A stretch of DNA of 13,827 bases. Origin: Bdellovibrionales bacterium. Its GTDB lineage: Bacteria; Bdellovibrionota; Bdellovibrionia; Bdellovibrionales; JAMPXM01. Numbering within the stretch: position 1 is the stretch's first letter; the number at the start of each line of letters is the position of its first letter. The translations under genes and the position numbers were made by a program. The notes under the pieces were generated by a model, which worked only from the letters and a program-made list of their open reading frames with translations, searched no databases and was not told where the DNA came from. Below are positions 6,301 to 13,827 of this stretch, piece after piece. The stretch lies in assembly GCA_005793615.1 (NCBI GenBank), contig SXRI01000232.1, positions 1-13,827 on the forward strand. The letters run 5' to 3'.

Positions 6301-6830
6301 AGATTCCTTTCCGCCCGCTTGAGTCTGCGTAGAACCTCAAGATTGCGGCTGTGAAAAAAAGCTAACGCCAAGGCATCGCTCGCATCAGCCATGTTTCTCT
6401 CTGGCGTTAGTGCCGCAGATCGTTCGCCGATGCCAAGCGCGGAAAACAGTACCGTCTGCACTTGCTCTTTACTTGCATTACCATTACCGGTAATGCCTTG
6501 TTTGACCGCACGAGTCGCGTATTCAACAACTCCACAACCGCTCCGCGCCGCAGCAGCCACAACCACCCCACGCGCATGACCGAGCTTAAACGCACTGTCG
6601 GCATTCTTACCAAGAAAAACCCTCTCGATCACCGCAATCTGCGGCTGCAGCTTTTCCAGTAGAATCTCAAACTCACCGGCGATGATGCCAATACGTTCAT
6701 GAAAGCTCAAGCTTAGCGGCGGCGCAATCACACCATAAGATATTACCTCGATAACGGATTCACCGTCGGTCCGTACCACACCAAATCCGGTGACCCGACT
6801 GCCGGGGTCAACACCAAGAATCGTGGTCAT
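6297..6830 (-). CDS. ruvC: RuvC, Holliday junction resolvase
   Basis: RuvC is the dimeric Mg2+-dependent endonuclease that cuts Holliday junctions processed by RuvAB. The 177-aa product matches the family in length and throughout. All four catalytic acidic residues are recognisable: D8 in GVDPGSR, E69 in VIERVFLGKNADS, and D149 and D152 in DASDALALA. The conserved GNGNASKEQVQ segment (115-125), including Lys121, is also present. Only ATG 6830 is usable: upstream in frame there is no ATG, GTG or TTG before a TGA, and the N-terminus aligns with other RuvC proteins from residue 3. No strong Shine-Dalgarno sequence lies at normal distance. It heads the ruvCAB operon and is divergent from the TPR gene at 7018. 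I see no yebC next to it. Confidence 0.97.
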   Translation of the reverse strand: MTTILGVDPGSRVTGFGVVRTDGESVIEVISYGVIAPPLSLSFHERIGIIAGEFEILLEKLQPQIAVIERVFLGKNADSAFKLGHARGVVVAAAARSGCGVVEYATRAVKQGITGNGNASKEQVQTVLFSALGIGERSAALTPERNMADASDALALAFFHSRNLEVLRRLKRAERNL

Positions 6831-6870
6831 CGATAGAGTCCGTGACGAATCCGAGCGTGTACTTGCTTGC

Positions 6871-6891
6871 GATCTAGAAATAGATCCTCCT
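6871..6891 (-). promoter_or_regulatory. Hairpin abutting an orphan Shine-Dalgarno-like AGGAGG in the ruvC leader
   Basis: GATCTA (6871-6876) and TAGATC (6881-6886) form a perfect 6-bp stem around a 4-nt loop. On the minus strand, a full AGGAGG (6891 down to 6886) touches the hairpin. It lies about 55 nt before the ruvC ATG, with no ATG, GTG or TTG at normal spacing after it. It may be a ribosome standby or regulatory site, or chance. On the plus strand the loop is GAAA, a stable GNRA tetraloop, in the presumed leader of the TPR gene. Confidence 0.3.
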
Positions 6892-6907
6892 GCGGCGTTA
6901 CAGATTC

Positions 6908-6937
6908 AATAGAACCCGGTAGCGCTTTCGAATTCAA
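6908..6937 (-). promoter_or_regulatory. Weak candidate promoter for ruvCAB
   Basis: On the minus strand TTGAAT (6937 down to 6932) and TCTATT (6913 down to 6908) are separated by 18 bp and match the sigma-70 hexamers at 4 of 6 positions each. Transcription would begin near 6901, giving a leader of about 70 nt that contains the hairpin and AGGAGG described at 6871-6891. I saw no TTAC-N3-GTAA motif, the LexA box reported for Bdellovibrio, in this intergenic region, so SOS control is not supported. Confidence 0.25.
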
Positions 6938-7017
6938 GTCCGAATGCCCATTTTCATTCAAGCCCAAGCCACAAACTCGGGTTGCATCCTTGTGGCGAGA
7001 GGTGCCAAGATTACTGC

Positions 7018-7857
7018 ATGAGCACGGTTAATCCTGAGTTTGTCGAACGTTATCAAATCGAATACGAAAAGAACCCGCGCTCTCGCATTTTCGCCCCCTT
7101 GGCCGAAGCCTATCGACAAATGGGACTAGTCGATGAAGCGCTGAAATTATGCGCAAACGGGGTGCAATTTCATCCTGATTTTGCGGGCGGTCGGGTGGCC
7201 TTTGCCCGCACACTGATTACCAAAGGCGAACGCCCAAAGGCCCTGATTCAACTCGAAAAAGCGGTCCAGATTTCTCCCGACAATCTGCTCGCACAAACTC
7301 TACTTGGCGAAACACTTCTTGAATTGCGTCGACCTAAAGATGCATTGAAGGCTTTCAAGATGGTCCTGTTCATTAATCCTAACGATGAAAAAGCGCTTCG
7401 CGCCGTGCGTAAATGGGAGTTCCTTTCGGCCGATGAATATGACGATGAGCTTTTTAAAATGCAGCCCATATTCGCGGCAAAAGCTGAGGCTATCCCCACC
7501 CTGCTCGAGCCGGAGCGCCCTACTGTTCCCGGCGCTGTTCCCGGTGCTATTTCCGCCGGCAATACACCTTGGCGATTGCGCGAAATCGAGCGGGCAATCT
7601 CGCTCGCCGATGCGTTCACAGTTCGTAACGATCTTGAGCAAGCGATGGAAGTTTTGAAATCCGCGCGCGCAGAGCTCGGCAGCAATGAGGAGATCGACAA
7701 ACGCCTCAAGCTCCTACACAAAAGAACTCAAGGGAGCGAGGCTTTCGATCTTCCCACCAAAGATCCAGCAAGAGATTCATCCAGCTCCGTACACGACCGG
7801 CGACGCATCATGCTCGAGACATTTTTGCAACGTATCAACGAACGCCGCTTTTACTAG
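7018..7857 (+). CDS. Tetratricopeptide-repeat protein (279 aa)
   Basis: The product has no signal peptide or membrane segment and should be cytoplasmic. Residues about 24-126 form three consecutive TPR-like helical pairs (FAPLAEAYRQMGLVDEALKL; GGRVAFARTLITKGERPKAL; AQTLLGETLLELRRPKDALK), each with the usual Gly/Ala and Pro spacing. A Pro/Gly/Ala linker (about 160-183) follows, then a further helical pair (190-223) and a charged tail. TPR arrays mediate protein-protein contacts; the partner is unknown. ATG 7018 is preferred over an in-frame TTG at 6982, which would add a Cys-rich, non-TPR dozen residues. GAGAGG at 6997-7002 lies a little far upstream (15 nt). It is divergent from ruvC, with efp 87 bp downstream under its own apparent promoter. 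Confidence 0.85.
   Translation: MSTVNPEFVERYQIEYEKNPRSRIFAPLAEAYRQMGLVDEALKLCANGVQFHPDFAGGRVAFARTLITKGERPKALIQLEKAVQISPDNLLAQTLLGETLLELRRPKDALKAFKMVLFINPNDEKALRAVRKWEFLSADEYDDELFKMQPIFAAKAEAIPTLLEPERPTVPGAVPGAISAGNTPWRLREIERAISLADAFTVRNDLEQAMEVLKSARAELGSNEEIDKRLKLLHKRTQGSEAFDLPTKDPARDSSSSVHDRRRIMLETFLQRINERRFY
7525..7560. repeat. 12-bp repeat in the TPR-protein linker
   Basis: Two units, GTTCCCGGCGCT (7525-7536) and GTTCCCGGTGCT (7537-7548), differ at one base and are followed by a degenerate third (7549-7560). In frame they encode VPGA-VPGA-ISAG, a flexible linker between the two helical parts of the TPR protein. Confidence 0.6.
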
Positions 7858-7858
7858 G

Positions 7859-7887
7859 TTGACTCAACCCGCCAATTCCCGCATAAC
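7859..7887 (+). promoter_or_regulatory. Promoter for efp
   Basis: TTGACT (7859-7864, 5 of 6 to the -35 consensus) and CATAAC (7882-7887, 4 of 6 to the -10) are separated by exactly 17 bp. It begins two bases after the stop codon of the TPR gene, so efp probably has its own promoter with a leader of about 50 nt. This is the best sigma-70-like match I found in the window. Confidence 0.5.
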
Positions 7888-7944
7888 TTTTGGTCTAGTC
7901 CAGCTGCCAATCTAGCGGGCTTTAGCAACTTAAAGGGATGTCTT

Positions 7945-8508
7945 ATGTATCAGCTCTCGGATTTCAAAAAGGGCCTCAAGCTTTTGTATGAAGGTCAGCC
8001 TTTTTCAGTCACAGATTTTCAACACGTGAAGCCAGGTAAAGGTAACCAGTTTACGCGTTGCAAGATGCGCAATCTTATCACTGGCCAGAATCGCGAGTTC
8101 ACTTTCAAACAGGGCGAGAAATTCGAACAGGCCGATATTTCTACGGTCGAAATGCAGTTTCTTTACAAAGATGACACTGGCTACAACTTCATGAACCAAT
8201 CCAATTATGAACAGGTCGCCCTTAACGAAGACGATGTCGCCGACGCTAAGAACTTCCTGATCGAGAATATGGAATGTGTCATCATGTTCTTCAACGGTAA
8301 GGCGATTGGTGTTGATTGCCCGAATACGGTGATTTTGAAAGTCACAAAGACTGACCCGAATTTCAAAGGCAATACCGTGACTGGCGCCACCAAGCCGGCA
8401 ACCCTTGAAACCGGGTACACCGTTAACGTTCCCATGCATATCAACGAGGGGGATTTGTTAAAAATCGACACTCGTACCGGTGACTACGTCGAACGCGCTA
8501 ACAAGTAA
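7945..8508 (+). CDS. efp: Elongation factor P
   Basis: EF-P binds between the ribosomal P and E sites and speeds peptide-bond formation at polyproline stretches. The 187-aa product has the standard length and three beta-barrel domains (about 1-64, 65-127, 128-187). The functional loop reads KPGKGNQF, with Lys32 at the tip; this is the position that carries beta-lysine in E. coli (Lys34) and rhamnose-Arg in some other bacteria. A lysine with the PGKG context fits the lysine-modified or unmodified classes, not the rhamnosylated class. No EpmA- or EpmB-like modifying enzyme is encoded in this window. The conserved C-terminal signature GDLLKIDTRTGDYVERA is intact. AAAGGGA (7932-7938) provides a good ribosome-binding site 6 nt before ATG 7945. 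Confidence 0.97.
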   Translation: MYQLSDFKKGLKLLYEGQPFSVTDFQHVKPGKGNQFTRCKMRNLITGQNREFTFKQGEKFEQADISTVEMQFLYKDDTGYNFMNQSNYEQVALNEDDVADAKNFLIENMECVIMFFNGKAIGVDCPNTVILKVTKTDPNFKGNTVTGATKPATLETGYTVNVPMHINEGDLLKIDTRTGDYVERANK

Positions 8509-8537
8509 TTGGTTTGATTTTTTCTGCTTGGTATTTT

Positions 8538-8563
8538 GGGCGCGAGAGGCACACCTCTCGCCC
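8538..8563 (+). terminator. GC-rich hairpin after efp, possible terminator
   Basis: GCGAGAGG (8542-8549) pairs perfectly with CCTCTCGC (8554-8561) around a CACA loop. Two more G-C pairs can form if C8541 is bulged. It lies 30 nt past the efp stop. No T-tract follows (TCTGTCG), so it could be a Rho-dependent or processing end rather than a strict intrinsic terminator. The rest of the gap up to 8742 holds nothing I can identify beyond the leader of the next gene. Confidence 0.4.
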
Positions 8564-8742
8564 TCTGTCGTGGCGCAAAATCAATATCTGTTCCGCAACT
8601 GGACCGATGGCTAGAGAATGGCCCAAAAAAGCACCCGACGACAGCTGCTTCTTTCTCCACTTTTCCCCGTCTTTTCGAGATAATAGATCGAGATTGTTGA
8701 TTGATTTTTTAAGTCCTAAACGAACCCTTAGAAGGATCGCCG

Positions 8743-9810
8743 GTGCCAACTCCCCTCGAAGCGGAGATCAACACACTTTTATTTGAGCATCACGGTGACG
8801 CCGTGGTCGTTGCTGATGAGCTGGTCATGCGCATGAGTCGCAATATTCTCAACGAGAGTGAGGTCATTGACTGCTTTCAGTTTCTTTTGACCGCCGGGCT
8901 CACGGCCGTGTTTTTTCATCAAATCAATCGCCTGATCGATCGCCAGGGCCGACTTCCGTGGGCTCAGCTTGCTGAGGCGCTTGGTAAAGCCTCTCAAGAC
9001 AAGATGGTGAAGCTTGATAAATTCGACATACAAGCTCTCTTTGATGCCGCTGAAAGCCAAGAGGCCACCGCTGAGCTGGTGCGATCTTTCGCTCTCGACA
9101 GTTTTGATCCTGGTTTCCAGATTCGCAGAAAGGCACTCGAAAAGGTCCAGCAGAGTAAAGTTGATGAACGAAAACAGGCTCTGAAAGACAAGCTCGCCTA
9201 CATGCAAGCCAACCGAATGTTCGAGCAAGAGGCTCAGGTTCTTGATGAAATGCAGGCAATGTTTCCAAATGAAAATGAAGTTAAGGCCGAACGCGAGGCC
9301 CACAAACTTCGCTGGGCCCGCGAAATCATCGCCAACTCAAGTGCTTCGACTGATCCAACTCTCGACCTCAACTGGCGAGTCGATCAACTATCTCCCGAAC
9401 AACTCGCCGCCAAAAAACTCCTCGTCTCTCGCGCTCAAGAGCTTGCCGACAAAGATCCGAAACTCGCCTATGATCTCGCCATCAGCCTGCACATGATGGA
9501 TTTCAGCGCAGAGGCGTTAGAGATTTTGCAGAGTGCTGAAATCACGCCGGCAGCCGAGTGGCTCCGCCTCGAGTTGATGATTCGCAGTCGGCAGTTTGTA
9601 ACCGCACTCGAAGCAGCCAGCCGTCTCGAGATCGATTACGCCAACATTCCCAATACGGCTTTTGCGGTGACCTATGCGCGGGCACGCGCTCTTCACGGAC
9701 TAGGACAAACGCAAGCGGCCATCGATCTTTTGCGCAGTCTCGTGAATATTCGCCCCCATTATCGGTCAGCCCAGTCGCTTCTTCTCGAATGGGCCGGAGG
9801 TGACGCTTGA
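8743..9810 (+). CDS. TPR / coiled-coil protein upstream of TamB (355 aa)
   Basis: The start is GTG 8743, with GAAGGA (8731-8736) 6 nt upstream; no signal peptide or membrane segment is present, so it should be cytoplasmic. The N-terminal third is helical and unrecognised. Residues about 125-192 are rich in Lys, Glu and Gln with heptad-like spacing and probably form a coiled coil. The C-terminal part (about 222-347) consists of helical pairs of TPR type, clearest in YARARALHGLGQTQAAIDLL (311-330) followed by the NIRPHYRSA segment. Function is unknown. Its stop overlaps the TTG start of the tamB-like gene (TTGA, 9807-9810), and the ribosome-binding site for that gene lies within its own last codons. 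Cotranslation suggests a role linked to TamB, but that is inference. Confidence 0.82.
   Translation: MPTPLEAEINTLLFEHHGDAVVVADELVMRMSRNILNESEVIDCFQFLLTAGLTAVFFHQINRLIDRQGRLPWAQLAEALGKASQDKMVKLDKFDIQALFDAAESQEATAELVRSFALDSFDPGFQIRRKALEKVQQSKVDERKQALKDKLAYMQANRMFEQEAQVLDEMQAMFPNENEVKAEREAHKLRWAREIIANSSASTDPTLDLNWRVDQLSPEQLAAKKLLVSRAQELADKDPKLAYDLAISLHMMDFSAEALEILQSAEITPAAEWLRLELMIRSRQFVTALEAASRLEIDYANIPNTAFAVTYARARALHGLGQTQAAIDLLRSLVNIRPHYRSAQSLLLEWAGGDA
9796..9803 (+). promoter_or_regulatory. Ribosome-binding site that fixes the TTG start of tamB
   Basis: GGAGGTGA (9796-9803) matches the anti-Shine-Dalgarno sequence at all eight positions and is 3 nt upstream of TTG 9807, or 5-6 nt when counted from the GGAGG core. 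The next in-frame ATG codons lie at codon 29 or later and would remove the membrane anchor, so TTG is the start. Confidence 0.75.
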
Positions 9811-12800
9811 AGCCCGGGCGACGTTTTCTTCTGATCGTGATCCTGATCGCCGGAATTTCCTTTTTGATCGGCGCGCTTGGCACCAGCCAAATGCCCAAGA
9901 TCCGCTCTTTCGTCATGCTACAGATTGAAAAAGCCAGCCGCGAGAATTTGCCGGTGCGGATTCTCCCAGGATCGGTGGACGTGAGTTTCTTTCCTTTGGG
10001 AATCGCCCTCAGCCACGTCAACATTATACCCAAGGAAGAAGTCGCAAAGATTCTTGAGTCGGCCTGGTTTCGCAATGTCAGCGTGACCATTTCGCCATGG
10101 CAACTTTTTCGCGGCAAACTACGTTTAAACACGCTCGAAATTCACGGAGCTCGCATCAACGCCACGATCCCCGCGAGCACAAAGAAGACTTCGGGCCCGC
10201 CGCTTGACGGCCTTTTCGCACTCATCGGTCAGATTCCAATCAATTTTATTGAGCTCAAAGAAGTTGGTGGACACCTGACGCTTTCGGATCCGAAGCTGTC
10301 TCTTGAGCTCAACAATATTGACTTGATCATTGAAAAGCGAAAAGGAAACACCCTAGGCGTAGAGCTCGCATCGGCATCGGTACAAGTCTTTAATGGCGAA
10401 AAGGGCTCGACAAGCGCACTCAGTGCTGAACTTGAGACCACAGCGCTCCTGTCGCGCTCTAAAGCAGTGATCGAGAGTTTCCATCTTCGCCGTGGTGATT
10501 CCTTCATTTCATCGACTGCTGAACTTCAGGGAGATTTAGAAGCACTTGATTTCAAAGAGGCCATTGTCGAACTCAAAAGTGAAATCAATCTGGAATCGAT
10601 TGCTAGATGGGCGGCACGCACATTTCCCAAGGATCTTCGCGGGCTGCCTAGTTTCAAAGGCCGCTCTGTCGTGGACGCGGTTCTCAAGCGCCATGGCGGA
10701 CAAGGCCCCTCTGCCGATGTCAAGCTACGCACCCACGGTCTCAAGATCGATAAGTATCTTGTCGACAAACTGACGACGCAAGCGACTTATTCATCTACGT
10801 CCTCTTCGACGCCTTCATCCTCGTCTCACCCCTCTAGCCAGGTTCATGTTATTAAAATGGCGCGGCTTGAAGTCGACAATCCTGCCGGCCCCCTGGATCT
10901 CGAAAATGTCGTCATTTCTCTCAGCGACGAAAAAACAATAACAGGTACGATCAACACGCAGAATCTACAACTTCACCAATTGATGCTCTCCATCGGCGTG
11001 GGCGAGATCCCCGTGTTTTTGCAAATCTCCGGCGGACTTCCGTGCACGGCTTTGATTAAAGAGGATTTTAAGGTGACTTGCACCGGCAAGCTGACTGGCG
11101 ACAATCTTTTGGTCCGCGACTCCATGACCAGCAAGGGAGCCATTGTCGCTCTCCGTACTTTTACCGCCGATGGCGAAGTACATGTCGACAAAAACAAAGT
11201 CAGCTACACGGCTGAGGTCGTCATGCCCGACTCAAAAGGGCGCTCGAGCGGCTCCATTCACTATGACGAAGGCTTTAAGATCTCCTATGAGGGAGATCGA
11301 TTGGCATTCAAGGATGTCGCCAACCTCGCGGACCTTAAACTCGAGGGTTCGGCCCGGATCAAAGGCGTCACTGAGGGCGATTCAGATGCTGCGACCATGA
11401 ACCTCGAAATCGATGGCAGCGATTTTTGGCTCGACGATTTCTGGCTCGGAAACGCCAAAGGACAAATTGCCTATAAATCGGGAATGTTGACCTTTAGCAA
11501 TATGCAGGGCTTTTACTCAGTGTCACGCTACAATGGCGATCTCAAGCTCGATCTCGAAAAGAAAGAGATCAGCATTACCGGACGATCGCCGTTTTTCGAT
11601 GTCCGCGATATGTTGAAAGTGTTCTCGAGAAAAGTAAAACTACCTTTTACCGCCACGGGCACCGGCCAAGCCCAGATCAAAGCTTCGGGCCCGCTCTCTC
11701 TAGGGCAATTGACCTATGACCTACGGACCAGCGTCTTTCGCGGCGGTATTGCCGGCGAGACTTTTGATCAATTCAACTTCGATGTGAAATCCATTGCCGG
11801 CGAGGTCAAAGCAGAACGAGTGCAGATGACCAAGGGAACGTCACTGGTCACATTGACAGGCGTCGCTCACCCGGACGGTACCATCAAGACTCTGGTGCAG
11901 GGACGCGGTCTCAAGATCGAAGACTCTAATTTTGTGTCGACAAGCGGCCTGGCACTCTCTGGCCAAGTCGATTTCGATATGGATTTGAGCGGCCCCGTAC
12001 TTGCGCCTGACAATGATTTCCGCGCACATGTTTCGAGAACTTCGATCGGAGATCAGGGCATGCCGGACTCGACTGTTCACATGGTGATCGGCTCGAAGGC
12101 GTTGCGCGGAGATGGCCGCCTTCTTGGCGAAGCCGTCAAAGCATCCTTCACGGTTCCCTTTGCTCCGTCGTCGCCATTTGTGCTTAAACTCAACACGACC
12201 GAGTGGAATTACGCGCCGCTATTCGCAGCTATCGCCGGGCCCGCGGGGCGCAAAGATTATGAAGGACGATTAACATTAGATGTTGATCTCAGTTCGCAGA
12301 CAGGTGGCTTTTGGAACTCCAGTGGCCAGATTAAAATCGATAAACTCTCGTTGGCACGAGGCACCTTGGCCCTGAAACTACAAAGCCCATCAGCACTGTC
12401 ACTGAAGGCCGGACAGTTTCATGTCGAAAAGATCGACCTCGTGGGAGACAACGGAAATTTCCTTAAGGTCACCGAGAATCCAAAACCGGTTTCCAAACTC
12501 GATCTCCAGGTCAACGGCAAACTTGATATGAGTCTTTTTGGCCTGTTTACTCCTTTTCTTGAAGACTTGCGCGGCTTGGTTTCGTTCGCCTTCAACCTCC
12601 GTGGCTCGCCTGGAAAGAGTGATCTCCTAGGATCCGCTTATGTGGAAAAGGGATACGTGAAGCTATTCGACTTCGTACATCCCTTCGAAGACCTTCGAGT
12701 GGATCTGCTCTTTAGCCAAAGCAAAATTCTCCTCAATACGATCAAGTCGGAGTTTGCTGGTGGGCGCATAACCGGCTCGGGCGCGGTGGAGCTAAAGGGG

Positions 12801-13827
12801 AATAAAAATTATCCAGTGAACATCACCGGTCAGTTCGACAAGGTATCAATGAATGTGCCGGATAAGGTTCGCACCCAAGGTTCTGGCAACGCCGCTTTCA
12901 CCGGTAACTGGTTTCCATTTCTCTTGAAGATCGATTATGAGGTGAGCGAAGGCCAGTGGACAAAAGAGTTCGGTGGCGGAGATCAAGATGATGGCGACAG
13001 TGTTCGTCGCGATCAGTTTTTACCGGAACTCCTTTTGCAGGAGCGCTTTACGCCCGTGGTTCTTCATCTCAATATCAATTTCAAGAATGGCATCCAAGTC
13101 AAAAATGAACTTGTTGAAAGCAAGGTCAATGGCGCGATCAGCGTCAAAGGACCACCGACAAAACCTTCCATCCTCGGCACCATCAATATGGAAAAAGACT
13201 CTAAGATCATAGTTAAAGACACCGTCTTCGAGGTCAAAACCGGCAACATCGAACTCGATGATCCGAATGCCGTGAATCCCAAGCTCTACATTGTTGCCCG
13301 CTCCCGAGTGCAAGAATACGATGTAAACCTTCTCGTACAAGGCACTGGCTCCAAACCCGATCTGACTTTCACCAGCGTACCACCGCTCACTAACCGTGAT
13401 ATTATTTCTCTCCTTGCTCTCGGCACCACTGAAAGCTCCCAGGCCACACCATCGGCTCTGACGAGTGGGGCACCAGGAAGTCAATCGAGCGGTCCGAACG
13501 TCGCCTATGGCTCTGGACCTTTACGCAACAACCCCCTCTCAAAAGAGATCAAAGAAAAAACCGGCTTTGAGCTACAGTTTGCTCCAAGCTTTGATGAAAA
13601 ATCAGCTGGTCAGAAGATCATTATCAAACGCCAATTCAGCAATAAATTCGGGGTCGCCGCCAGTCAGGCAATCGGCAGCCATCGCACCACTGACGCTGAG
13701 GCCCGTTATCGCTTGAATGATCGAGTCTCTGGAATTTTGAGCTGGCAAAACAGCGATCAACTCGATTCGTCCTCGGGAACTGATTCAAAAAAGGAACAAA
13801 ACCAGTTTGGACTCGACCTCGAATACA
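9807..13827 (+). CDS. tamB: TamB/AsmA-like outer-membrane biogenesis protein, C-terminus cut by the window edge
   Basis: One uninterrupted frame runs from TTG 9807 to the last base: 1340 codons with no stop. Residues 7-24 form an N-terminal membrane anchor after MKPGRR. The long middle is repetitive beta-rich sequence typical of the AsmA/TamB hydrophobic-groove proteins that span the periplasm and take part in outer-membrane protein assembly or phospholipid transport. The C-terminal TamB (DUF490) domain is clear from about residue 1138: FEVKTGNIEL, DDPNAVNPKL, LLVQGTGSKPDLTFTSVPPL and NRDIISLLALGTT (1196 onward), then a beta-strand end with FGLDLEY as the last visible residues. In the family this strand lies just before the C-terminal Phe, so probably only a few codons are missing. 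E. coli TamB is 1259 aa. A Ser-rich insert sits at about 329-343. No TamA (Omp85) gene is in the window. Confidence 0.93.
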   Translation, partial: MKPGRRFLLIVILIAGISFLIGALGTSQMPKIRSFVMLQIEKASRENLPVRILPGSVDVSFFPLGIALSHVNIIPKEEVAKILESAWFRNVSVTISPWQLFRGKLRLNTLEIHGARINATIPASTKKTSGPPLDGLFALIGQIPINFIELKEVGGHLTLSDPKLSLELNNIDLIIEKRKGNTLGVELASASVQVFNGEKGSTSALSAELETTALLSRSKAVIESFHLRRGDSFISSTAELQGDLEALDFKEAIVELKSEINLESIARWAARTFPKDLRGLPSFKGRSVVDAVLKRHGGQGPSADVKLRTHGLKIDKYLVDKLTTQATYSSTSSSTPSSSSHPSSQVHVIKMARLEVDNPAGPLDLENVVISLSDEKTITGTINTQNLQLHQLMLSIGVGEIPVFLQISGGLPCTALIKEDFKVTCTGKLTGDNLLVRDSMTSKGAIVALRTFTADGEVHVDKNKVSYTAEVVMPDSKGRSSGSIHYDEGFKISYEGDRLAFKDVANLADLKLEGSARIKGVTEGDSDAATMNLEIDGSDFWLDDFWLGNAKGQIAYKSGMLTFSNMQGFYSVSRYNGDLKLDLEKKEISITGRSPFFDVRDMLKVFSRKVKLPFTATGTGQAQIKASGPLSLGQLTYDLRTSVFRGGIAGETFDQFNFDVKSIAGEVKAERVQMTKGTSLVTLTGVAHPDGTIKTLVQGRGLKIEDSNFVSTSGLALSGQVDFDMDLSGPVLAPDNDFRAHVSRTSIGDQGMPDSTVHMVIGSKALRGDGRLLGEAVKASFTVPFAPSSPFVLKLNTTEWNYAPLFAAIAGPAGRKDYEGRLTLDVDLSSQTGGFWNSSGQIKIDKLSLARGTLALKLQSPSALSLKAGQFHVEKIDLVGDNGNFLKVTENPKPVSKLDLQVNGKLDMSLFGLFTPFLEDLRGLVSFAFNLRGSPGKSDLLGSAYVEKGYVKLFDFVHPFEDLRVDLLFSQSKILLNTIKSEFAGGRITGSGAVELKGNKNYPVNITGQFDKVSMNVPDKVRTQGSGNAAFTGNWFPFLLKIDYEVSEGQWTKEFGGGDQDDGDSVRRDQFLPELLLQERFTPVVLHLNINFKNGIQVKNELVESKVNGAISVKGPPTKPSILGTINMEKDSKIIVKDTVFEVKTGNIELDDPNAVNPKLYIVARSRVQEYDVNLLVQGTGSKPDLTFTSVPPLTNRDIISLLALGTTESSQATPSALTSGAPGSQSSGPNVAYGSGPLRNNPLSKEIKEKTGFELQFAPSFDEKSAGQKIIIKRQFSNKFGVAASQAIGSHRTTDAEARYRLNDRVSGILSWQNSDQLDSSSGTDSKKEQNQFGLDLEY

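Noticed and set aside
6482..6495. 14-bp perfect palindrome CATTACCGGTAATG, resembling a LexA-type TTAC/GTAA box
   Set aside because: It lies inside ruvC and encodes the conserved GNGN segment. The half-sites are separated by 2 bases, not the 3 reported for the Bdellovibrio LexA motif, so coding constraint or chance explains it.
8656..8684. GATAAT at 8679-8684 as a -10 for the second TPR gene
   Set aside because: The hexamer 17 bp upstream (TCCACT) matches the -35 at only 3 of 6 positions, too weak in an AT-rich leader.
9542..10132. Minus-strand open frame of 196 codons across the TPR/tamB junction
   Set aside because: It lies opposite two confident genes and its product is basic and low in structure.
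1..13827. Searched by eye for tRNA genes, CRISPR repeats, transposases, insertion-sequence ends and phage integrase
   Set aside because: None seen. The only repeats are the short tandem arrays and hairpins listed, and no CRISPR-like spacing occurs.

Overview
The window looks like chromosomal DNA from a Gram-negative, probably Bdellovibrionota-like (Bdellovibrio-related) bacterium. This is an inference from gene content: a ruvC-ruvA-ruvB cluster facing away from a TPR gene and efp, a TPR protein overlapping a TamB-type translocation protein, and several secreted proteins of no family I recognise. I could not run a database search. No tRNA, rRNA, CRISPR array, transposase or phage gene is visible.

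Layout. Positions 1-1215 are gene-poor, with a 99-aa lipoprotein (261-560) and a 178-aa secreted protein (679-1215), neither of recognised family. Positions 1216-1640 hold no convincing gene but contain a clean 12-bp tandem repeat (1401-1472) and a possible promoter. Next come a secreted protein with a Pro/Thr/Ser-rich linker (1641-2537) and a Tat-type FAD-dependent oxidoreductase (2650-4371). That gene converges on the minus-strand operon ruvC-ruvA-ruvB (6830 down to 4397), the complete Holliday-junction machinery. A 12-bp perfect inverted repeat sits between the convergent ends. Divergent from ruvC runs a plus-strand series: a TPR protein (7018-7857), elongation factor P (7945-8508, with a good promoter just upstream), a second TPR/coiled-coil protein (8743-9810), and a very large TamB/AsmA-like gene that starts at TTG 9807 and runs off the right edge.

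How the genes work together. RuvA and RuvB form the branch-migration motor and RuvC cuts the junction; the ATGA overlap of ruvC and ruvA suggests coupled translation. The second TPR gene and tamB overlap by four bases (TTGA), so they are probably cotranslated; TamB proteins bridge the periplasm to the outer membrane. EF-P rescues ribosomes at polyproline; the Pro-rich secreted protein in this window is a plausible but untested client.

The most distinctive features are an approximately 80-residue N-terminal extension on RuvB, and a recurring pattern of 12-bp tandem repeats: one in non-coding DNA, one inside the RuvB extension and one in a linker of the first TPR protein. I see no convincing new defence, mobile or biosynthetic system.
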